A model generated the notes under the pieces. It made no database searches. It had not been told where the DNA came from and was given only the letters and a program-made list of their open reading frames with translations. Of a stretch of 64,000 nucleotides of DNA, positions 57,420-64,000 are shown in pieces; within the stretch, counting starts at the first letter, position 1; each line of letters opens with the position of its first letter. The position numbers and the translations under genes were made by a program. This DNA is from Bubalus kerabau. Lineage: Eukaryota; Chordata; Mammalia; Artiodactyla; Bovidae. Location: contig NC_073637.1 in the NCBI RefSeq assembly GCF_029407905.1, forward strand, positions 54,994,501-55,058,500. Direction: 5' to 3'.

Positions 57420-58050
57420 ACTTGGGGAGAACAAGATGGAGGAGGAGTAGGTAGACATGGAGTATATCTCTCTTCACAGATACATTAGGAATACATCTTC
57501 AGATACAGAAGTGCATGTACAACACCAGTTGAGAATGGACAGGAGTACCTAACCAGTGTAAAAGAATATATAGAACCATGCAAAACTCAGTAGGATGAAG
57601 AAGCTAGGGGAAAAAACAGGAGTGTTAGTAGAAATGGACCTGCCCTTGGCAGGTGGGGGAACTGAGGCAGGGATCTGATCCCCACAGCAGGGCAGTTGTC
57701 TGAGTCAGAGGAGAAATATTTAAGGCTGAGCGTGAAATAGCTAATCTGTGGCAGCCTAAATGGAATGAGAATCAGACAGTCCTTGCCACAGCCATACATA
57801 CTCTGGACAGTAACACTGGTCCCCTGGAAAGTACAGAGCTGGAATTTAGGGATTGTGGAACAATCCCAGGGAGAGATCAGCTGTTGACTGCAGAGAGACA
57901 GATCGGGGGAATGTGAGGGAGGAGACTGTCGGGGGAAATGCCTGTGGAGGAAAGCTGGGCAGCCGTGGAAGCAAGGTGAAAATGCTAAGTCACGCGCAGG
58001 GAGGGGAGCCATTACTATAGCCTCTCTTCCCCATATGCCAGCGTCAGCAG

Positions 58051-58245
58051 CTGAACAATAGAGAGGCTGGCCCATCAAACACCTGACACGCTGAACTACA
58101 GAGTAGGACCCGACCCAGGATGACCCTTTAAGTACCGGACCTGCTGATCTACAGAGTATGACTCCAGCCAGGGTTGGGCCGGGGCGGGGTGGGGGGTGAG
58201 GTGGGGTATGTGCCTGGTGCACTGAACAACAGAGAAGGACCCCAG
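58051..58245 (+). repeat. degenerate tandem motif in L1 5' UTR
   Basis: The motif 'ctgaacaacagagaaggacc' recurs at 58051, 58091, 58144 and 58222 with variation ('ctgaactacagagtaggacc', 'ctgatctacagagtatgact'). It is spaced 40-78 bases apart and usually followed by 'cccaggc' or 'gccaggg'. Confidence 0.8.
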
Positions 58246-58504
58246 GCAAGGGAACCCTCTCAGTGCCTGGATGGGAAGAGCTATGGAGAAAGACTGGCCA
58301 GAGAGGCCTTCTAATTGCCAGCTACAAGAGGCTCAAAAAAAAAAAAAAAAAAACTCTGATAGGGCCATAATTCCTGTGGCAGAAACAGTCCTTGTCCCTG
58401 TAGAGTTGGCACTGCCAGAGCTCCTGTAAGCCAAGAAGCTGGGCCACCTTCACGCTCAATTCTCACTAGGGCAGAGCTGCCACAGGCAAAAAAAACCTCT
58501 TGTG

Positions 58505-58660
58505 TCTATGCATGCAGAGTTGCTTTGGTTGTGTCCAACTCTTTGTGATCCTGTAGACTGTGGCCTGCCAGGCTTCTCTGTCAGAGAGGGGGTTCTCCAG
58601 GCAAGAATACTTGAGCGTATTGGCCAATACTGGTTGCCGTACCCTTCTAGAGCACTATAT
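58505..58660 (+). mobile_element. Bov-tA/BovB-like segment embedded in L1 5' UTR
   Basis: 'agttgctttggttgtgtcc', 'aactctttgtgatcctgtagactgtggcctgccaggc' and 'ctccaggcaagaatacttgagcg' are minus-type Bov SINE body sequence (reverse of the Bov-tA 3' half). They have no head, tail or target duplication and pass smoothly into L1 5' UTR. It looks like part of the L1 5' UTR rather than a separate insertion. Confidence 0.75.
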
Positions 58661-59333
58661 TTCCTGCTGCCCTACCCGCCAACCCCCCTGAGTACCTGGT
58701 GCTGTCAGAACCCCTGCAACCCAAGCAGCTGCACCACTTCCACACCTGGCCCTCACAGGGGCAGACCCAAGTCCTCCAGGGCAGCCTCAGGAGCAAGCCC
58801 CAGTGGATGACTCACATGTAGAGATGGAAATAAAGCCACAATTGAAACCCAGGGGCAGTGTGGCTAAGGAAGAAGACCCAAAACCTTCCCACCAGCTGTA
58901 CAAGCTGCAGATGAAATCCACACAATCAACTAGGCAGACTGTGTGTCTTTGGAATATATAAAAAGTCATTGAGAGCTCCCACAAAAGAAAACACACTAGT
59001 TCTGATAGCTGTGGACATTGCAGGCAAAAACACACAGGAATAGAACCAGATTAGAATCTGAACTGCCTCACAGCAGGTCCAGAGATCAGCACAGTGTTGG
59101 AGGGCATCCTAGGGAGTTAAGGTAGACTGTGACTCCCAGTGAGGGAAAGAACTCTGACAGCAGTGACTCAAGAAGAACATTTATTATTCTTATTTTTTTC
59201 ACTTGTTCTGTATAATCTTTTGGATTTTTTTTTCTTTTTTCCCCCTTTTTGTCTCCTCTCTGTTCTAGTTGTAAATTTTATTGGCATTATGAAATCCAAT
59301 TAAGCTTCTGAGCTTTTTTTTTTTTTTCCCCCT

Positions 59334-60316
59334 CAGTCACATTTTTATTGTTATAAACTTCAGACTCTATGCTGGGTTTTGCAATTAAGTGGAATTTTCT
59401 TTTTTTTTCTTGCTCTCTTTTTAATTTTAATTTTTATATTCTAAAACCTATTATTATTTTTCTACATTTATACCTTTGTTGTTTTTCCTAGTATTCTTTT
59501 TCCCATGCAGTTAATCTTTAACATATATAAATCTTCTTCATCTACCTGTATTTAACTTTTCATATCTATTATTTATTTATTTTCATTCTCTCCTTTCCTC
59601 TCAACATGTCTGTTTTATTTTCATTGCTTTATTCCCCAATTGGCACCTTGTTTTAGTTTTTTTTTTTTTCCAGTTTGTGCTTTAGTTAGTTTAGTTCTGG
59701 TAGATATAATTTTTGGTTTCCTTTGTTCACTGGGTCAATCTATTGTACTTTATTTTGTTAGACTCTTTTGATTTTGCTTATGGGTATATATGCATATGTT
59801 TATATTCAGTCAAACTTTTATTTGTTGTTATAAACTTCTGCCTCTACTTTGGGCTTTGGTAGTTGTGTGGAGTTTTCCTTTGTTTTTCCTTTTTTTTATT
59901 TCTTATTCTTTTTTTTTTTCCTCTTTTTTATAATTTGATTTTCAATTTTTTTAAACCTATTATATTTTTCTACATGTATTCCTTTGTTTTCCTTGCCACC
60001 TGTCCTTTTCCCCTTGCAGTTAATTTTTAATGTATATAAATCTTCATCTACCTCTCTTTAACTTTGAATATCTATTCTTTCTTTCTTTTTTCCTTTCCTT
60101 TCCTCTCAAAATATTTATTAGTTTTGTTTTCATTGCTTTATCCCACTTGGCACCTTGCTTTAGTTTTGTATTCCAGTTTGTGCTTTAGTTAGCTGTGTTC
60201 TTAATGGGTAAATATAATTTCTGATTTATTTTGTTCACCAGGTCAATCTACTGTACTTCATTTTTTCTGGACTGTTTTGACTTTGCTCGAGGGTGTATAT
60301 GTATACATGTATATTC
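59334..60316 (+). repeat. tandem duplication, about 475-510 bp units, in L1 5' UTR
   Basis: Unit A (59334-59806) and unit B (59807-60316) share, in the same order, 'cagtca..ttttatt', 'gttataaacttc', 'cctattat.tttttctac', 'cccttgcagttaat'-type text, 'tatataaatctt', 'tttcattgctttat', 'ggcaccttg.tttagtttt', 'ccagtttgtgctttagttag', 'ttgttcac..ggtcaatcta' and a final 'gggt.tatatg'. The units differ by many substitutions and indels, so the duplication is old. Confidence 0.88.
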
Positions 60317-60862
60317 CATTATTTTAATTATTATTTTCCTGATTTTGTAACTCCATTTGTTTCTGGTTCATCTCTGGTTTCTTGGTTTTGGATATTTGTT
60401 TTAATCTCACTTAATACCATAACAAACCACTTGTGTAATCTTTGTTCCTGACCAGAGATCAAGCTATGAACCTTTGGAGTGGGAGCACTGACTCCAATAC
60501 CCTAGACTACCAGAGAAATAACCCTAGGGAGTATCAAATAGTGAGAACTCACACAAAAGAAACCACTTGAATACAAGACCTGTGCAGGATGCTACATCTC
60601 AACAACAAAGAAAACAAAAATACAAATCCAATCATCAGCAGACGGGATTACCATCTCACTCAGCCTTGACCATCAGAGGAAAAACAAACAAACAAAAACT
60701 GAGCACAAATCTCATCCTATACAAAGCCTATACAAACCACTAGACCAACCTAGGAGGGCAGAAACCAAAAGGAAGAAAGAATTCAACCTTCTTCAAGGAA
60801 AGAATTCAACTTTCCTTGAAGTCTGGGAAAAGGAGACCTCAAACAGTAAGTTTAAAAAAATA

Positions 60863-61726
60863 ATGAAAAGGCAGAGAAATACTGCACAAACGAAGCAACA
60901 AACTAGAAACACAGAAGTCCAAATAAATGAAGAGCAAATAGGCAAACTACCTGAAAAAGAATTCAGAATAATGATAGTAAAGATTATCAAATATCTTGAA
61001 AGCAAAATGGTGAAAATGTAAGAATCAATGAACAAAGACGAATTAAAGAATAAGCATACACAGGCAAACAACACAGTTACTGAAATTAAAAATACTCCTG
61101 AAGGAATCAACAGCAGAATATTTGAAGCAGAAAAACAAATCAGTGAGCCAGAAGATAAAATGGTAGAAATACTTTCTGAAGAACAGAATAAAGTAAAAAA
61201 AAGAAAAGAAAAGAAAAGAACTGAGGAAAGTCTCAGATACCTCCAGGACATCAAATGCACCAACATTTGAATTATAGGGTTCCTAGAAGAAGAAAAGAAA
61301 AAGAAAGGGTATGAGAAAAATTTTGAAGAGATTATAGTTGAAAATTTCCCCAATGTCGAAAAGAAAATCATCAATCAAGTCCAAAAAGGCACAAAGAGTA
61401 CCATACAGGGTAAACCCAAAGAGAAACATGCCAAAACACACAACAAAGATTAAACACAAAGAAAGAATATTAAAAGCAGCAAGGGAGAAGGAACAAGTAA
61501 CATACAATGGAAGCCCCATATGCTTAACAGTGCTGCAGACCAGAAGGGAAAGGCAGGTTATATTTAAAGTACTGAAAATGAAAAATCTACAACCAAGATT
61601 ACTGTATATGGCAAGGATCTCATTCATAATTTATGGAGACATAAAAGTTTTTCAGACAAACAAAAGTTAAGAGAATTCAGTACCACTAAACCACCTTTAT
61701 AACAAATGTTAAAGGGATTTATATAG
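60863..61726 (+). pseudogene. L1 ORF1p (RNA-binding chaperone), inactivated
   Basis: ATG 60863 opens a lysine/glutamine-rich region predicted to form the ORF1p coiled coil: MKRQRNTAQTKQQTRN, then from 61028 ELKNKHTQANNTVTEIKN and EAEKQISEPEDKMVEI. An in-frame TAA near 61019 and a TGA near 61268 break it. A frameshift before 61338 moves the C-terminal RNA-binding half (RVPYRVNPKRNMPKHT, KERILKAAREKEQVTYNGSP, LKMKNLQPRLLYMARISF) to another frame. Total span about 288 codons, ending at TAG 61724-61726. An (AAAAG)n tract at 61195-61219 lies in the coiled-coil part. In a working element ORF1p trimers coat L1 RNA. Confidence 0.85.
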
Positions 61727-61783
61727 TCAAGAAATACAAGACAAGAAAAAAATCTACAAAATCAATCCCAAACAATTAAGAAA

Positions 61784-61817
61784 ATGGCAATAGGAACATA
61801 TATATCAATAATTACTT

Positions 61818-61859
<42 letters not shown>

Positions 61860-63326
61860 ATTTTATTTTTAAACTTTACATAACTGTATTAGATTTGCCA
61901 AATATCAAAATGAATCCGCCACAGGTTTACATGTGTTCCCCATCCTGAACCCTCCTCCCTCCTCCCTCCCCATTCCATCCCTCTGGGTCGTCCCAGTGCA
62001 CCAGCCCCAAGCATCCAGTATCGTGCATCGGACCTGGACTGGCAACTCATTTCATACATGATATTTTACATGTTTCAATGCCATTCTCCCAAATCTTCCC
62101 ACCCTCTCCCTCTCCCACAGAGTCCATAAGACTGTTCTATACATCAGTGTCTCTTTTGCTGTCTCGTACACAGGGTTATTGTTACCATCTTTCTAAATTC
62201 CATATATATGCGTTAGTATACTGTATTGGTGTTTTTCTTTCTGGCTTACTTCACTCTGTATAATAGGCTCCAGTTTCATCCACCTCATTAGAACTGATTC
62301 AAATGTATTCTTTTTAATGGCTGAATAATACTCCATTGTGTATATGTACCACAGCTTGCTTATCCATTCATCTGCTGATGGACATCTAGGTTGCTTCCAT
62401 GTCCTGGCTATTATAAACAGTGCTGCGATGAACATTGGGGTACTCGTGTCTCTTTCAATAATTACTTTAAATTTAAATGGATTAAATGCTCCAACCAAAA
62501 GACACAGACTGGCTGAATGGATACACAAACAAGACCATTATATGCTGTCTATAGGCAACCCACTTCAGACCTCAAGACACATACAGACTGAAAGTGAGAT
62601 GATGGAAAAATATATTCCATGCAAATGGGAGGCAAAAGAAAGCTGGAGTAGCAATCCTCATATCAGACAAAATAGACCTGAAAATAAAGATTACAAAAGT
62701 AAAGGAAGAACATTACATAACAATCAAGGGATCAATCCAAGAGGAAGACATAATAATTGTAAATGTCTATGCCCCCAACATAGGAGCACCTCAATACATA
62801 AGACAAACATTAATAGATGTAAAAGAAGAAATTGACAGTAACACAATAATAGTAGGATACATTAACACCCTACTCACACCAATGGACAGGTCATCAAAAC
62901 AGAAAATTAATAAGGAAACACAAGTCTTAAATGATACATTAGATGAGATGGATCTCATTGATACCTTCAGGACATTCCATCAAAATGCAGGTGAATACAC
63001 CTTCTTCTTAAGTACACATGGACATTTTCTAGGATTGGCCACATCTTGAGTTGTAAATCAAATCTCAGTAAATTAAAAAAAATTGAAATCATAGCAAGCA
63101 TCTTCTCCAACCACAATGCTATGAGATTGGATACCAATCACAAGAAAAAAATCTGTAAAATACAAAAACACTTGGAGATTAATCATTAAAAAACACATTT
63201 ATAAATAACCAAGTTTACTGAAGAAATCAAAATGGAAATTAAAAAAAAATTCTCAAAAGAAATAACAATGAAAACAAAACAACTCAAAACCTATGGAATG
63301 CAGTAAAAGCAGTTCTAAGAGGAAAG
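61784..63326 (+). pseudogene. L1 ORF2p N-terminal endonuclease, interrupted
   Basis: ATG 61784 starts MAIGTYISIITL, which is cut after codon 12 by the inserted L1. It resumes at 62470 with NLNGLNAPTKRHRLAEWI. Later DNA matches the endonuclease domain: 'gaggcaaaagaaagctggagtagcaatcctcatatcagac' (the KAGVAILISD motif), 'ccccaacataggagcacctc' (IYAPN.GAP), 'aacaccctactcacaccaatggac' (NTPLTPMD), 'tccaaccacaatgctatgag' (S.HNAMRL). Frameshifts near 62550 and elsewhere scatter these across frames. The text ends in 'gcagttctaagaggaaag' (AVLRGK), where BovB begins. Confidence 0.83.
61820..62454 (-). mobile_element. young L1 3' fragment, minus, with poly(T) and 15-bp TSD
   Basis: A run of 33 T (61820-61852) is the reverse of the poly(A) tail. 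Then come the ruminant L1 3' UTR in reverse ('caaaatgaatccgccacagg', 'ggtcgtcccagtgcaccagc', 'ccattctcccaaatcttcccacc') and the ORF2 end ('tccatgtcctggctattataaacagtgctgcg'), truncated at 62454. The perfect duplication 'tcaataattacttta' lies at 61805-61819 and 62455-62469. Long pure tail, clean duplication and low divergence from the 2222-3438 copy pattern indicate a recent event. Confidence 0.96.
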
Positions 63327-64000
63327 TTTCAGTTCAGTTCAGTTCATTTCAGTTGCTCTGTCATGTCCAACTCTTTGCGACCCCATGAATCCCAGCACGC
63401 CAGGCCTCCCTGTCCATCACCTACTCCCGGAGTTCACAGAGACTCACGTCCATCGAGTCGGTGATGCCATCCAGCCATCTCATCCTCTGTAGTCCCCTTC
63501 TCCTCCTGCCCCCAATCCCTCCCAGCATCAGAGTCTTTTCCAATGAGTCAACACTTCGCATGAGGTGGCCAAAGTACTGGAGGTTCAGCTTTAGCATCAT
63601 TCCTTCCAAAGAAATCCCAGGGCTGATCTCCTTCAGAATGGACTGGTTGGATCTCCTTGCAGTGCAAGGGACTCTCAAGAGTCTTCTCCAACACCACAGT
63701 TCAAAAGCATCAAGTCTTCGGTGCTCAGCCTTCTTTACAGTCCAACTCTCACATCCATACATGACCACAGGAAAAACCATAGCCTTGACTAGACGGACCT
63801 TTGTTGGCAAAGTAATGTTTCTGCTTTTCAATATGCTATCTAGGTTGGTCATAACTTTTCTTCCAAGAAGTAAATGTCTTTTAATTTTATGGCTGCAGTC
63901 ATCATCTGCAGTGATTTTGGAGCCCCCAAAAATAGCGTCTGACACTGTTTCCCCATGAAGTGATGGGACCAGATGCCATGATCTTACTTTACTGAATGTT
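63327..64000 (-). mobile_element. BovB LINE, 3' part, continues beyond window
   Basis: The tail '(ttcag)n' at 63328-63352 marks the element's 3' end. The body runs on the minus strand to the window edge and reaches the GLKLNIQ-coding region. It interrupts the L1 ORF2. Duplications cannot be examined because the far end is outside the window. Confidence 0.95.
63421..63945 (-). pseudogene. BovB C-terminal domain, 174 codons open, younger lineage
   Basis: A continuous minus-strand frame reads FGGSKITADDDCSHKIKRHL, LDSILKSRNITLPTKVRLVK, MYGCESWTVKKAEHRRLDAF, WCWRRLLRVPCTARR, PGISLEGMMLKLNLQYFGHL, DSLEKTLMLGGIGGRRRRG and RMRWLDGITDSMDVSL. It is the longest uninterrupted BovB frame of this region in the window. 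Upstream, a roughly ten-base loss near 63950 ('gtttccccatgaagtg') removes part of the SWEIDGE motif and shifts the frame. The upstream RT is outside the window, so activity of the whole copy cannot be judged beyond this defect. Confidence 0.9.

Larger units (their letters stand above)
57420..60862 (+). promoter_or_regulatory. L1 5' UTR (internal pol II promoter region)
   Basis: In L1 the 5' UTR carries the internal promoter driving ORF1/ORF2 transcription (family knowledge). Here 57600-58260 and 58380-59160 are the most GC- and CpG-rich sequence in the window, for example 'ggttgggccggggcggggtggggggtgag' at 58171-58199. This is followed by a T-rich zone (59180-60400) with a tandem duplication. 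No specific factor site is asserted. At 3.4 kb it is long compared with human L1 (about 0.9 kb). Confidence 0.65.
57420..63326 (+). mobile_element. ruminant L1 with complete 5' half, nested by L1 and BovB
   Basis: Starts at 'cttggggagaacaagatgg', the 5' start of a ruminant L1. It has a 3.4-kb 5' UTR, ORF1 (60863-61726), a 57-base spacer, then ORF2 beginning at ATG 61784. ORF2 is interrupted by a minus-strand L1 at 61820-62454 and lost after 63326, where a BovB begins. The rest of ORF2 and the 3' UTR may lie beyond the window. It is the only L1 here not 5'-truncated. Stops in both ORFs show it is inactive. Confidence 0.87.

Noticed and set aside
60793..61374. 193-codon minus-strand open frame, very rich in Phe, Ser, Ile and Leu
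   Set aside because: It is the antisense of the A-rich L1 ORF1. The apparent membrane-protein character comes from poly-Lys/Glu codons read backwards.
61283..61627. 114-codon minus-strand hydrophobic frame
   Set aside because: Antisense of the C-terminal half of L1 ORF1, with no independent evidence.
62338..62835. 165-codon frame as one protein
   Set aside because: It starts in the antisense of the nested L1 and runs across the duplication into L1 ORF2, then out of frame. It is a chimera of two insertions.
1..64000. A previously undescribed defence, metabolic or regulatory gene system
   Set aside because: Everything with coding texture was traced to BovB, L1 or L2. The remaining DNA has no coherent gene structure that I can defend from sequence alone.

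Overview
This is a vertebrate, specifically ruminant (bovid/pecoran), nuclear DNA segment. The diagnosis rests on the mobile-element set read directly from the sequence: about a dozen copies of the RTE-clade LINE BovB with its (CTGAA)n tail, ruminant-type L1, tRNA-headed Bov-tA SINEs, Bov-A2 dimers with an (AGC)n tail, one cetartiodactyl CHR-type SINE, and older mammal-wide repeats (L2, MIR, MER5A, hAT-type MITEs, L1M). Cattle, sheep, goat and other bovids cannot be told apart from this window. I see no host protein-coding gene, no host RNA gene, no CRISPR array and no bacterial-type feature. Every long open frame is a transposon remnant or its antisense shadow.

Layout. 0-6 kb: AT-rich single-copy sequence with a MaLR-like LTR remnant, a 5'-truncated L1 (2.2-3.4 kb), a MER5A and an LTR-like block. 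6.1-8.9 kb: a long minus-strand BovB carrying endonuclease and reverse-transcriptase remnants. 9-19.7 kb: mostly single-copy sequence with a CHR SINE, an inverted L1, a BovB tail, a Bov-A2 with clean target-site duplications (TSDs), a Bov-tA and a MIR. 19.7-23.1 kb: a nest in which an old minus-strand L1 is split by a 2.1-kb BovB and then a Bov-tA. 23-31 kb: single-copy DNA with scattered SINEs, plus a BovB itself split by a Bov-tA. 31.2-33.3 kb: a BovB interrupted by a Bov-A2. 35-45 kb: BovB tails, an L1 with 5' inversion, a 1.2-kb L2, and a head-to-head SINE pair. 46-53 kb: an L1 interrupted by a SINE and a BovB, another L1 split by a SINE, a 2.6-kb BovB, and a third L1 split by a SINE and a (TA)n tract. 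54.8-56.3 kb: a BovB that keeps its 5' end but has internal deletions. 57.4-63.3 kb: an L1 with a complete 5' half (a 3.4-kb 5' UTR, ORF1, and the start of ORF2), itself hit by a second L1 and by a BovB that runs off the window edge.

How the parts relate. The LINEs supply the enzymes (endonuclease plus reverse transcriptase) and the SINEs are parasites of that machinery. Bov-tA and Bov-A2 share sequence with BovB and are inferred to use it. The order of insertion can be read from the nesting. All coding copies seen here carry stops, frameshifts, truncations or catalytic-residue changes, so none looks autonomously active. I found no convincing new biological system. The most unusual structure is the L1 5' region at 57.4-60.9 kb, which has a captured SINE-like segment, an approximately 500-bp tandem duplication and a 220-codon antisense open frame.
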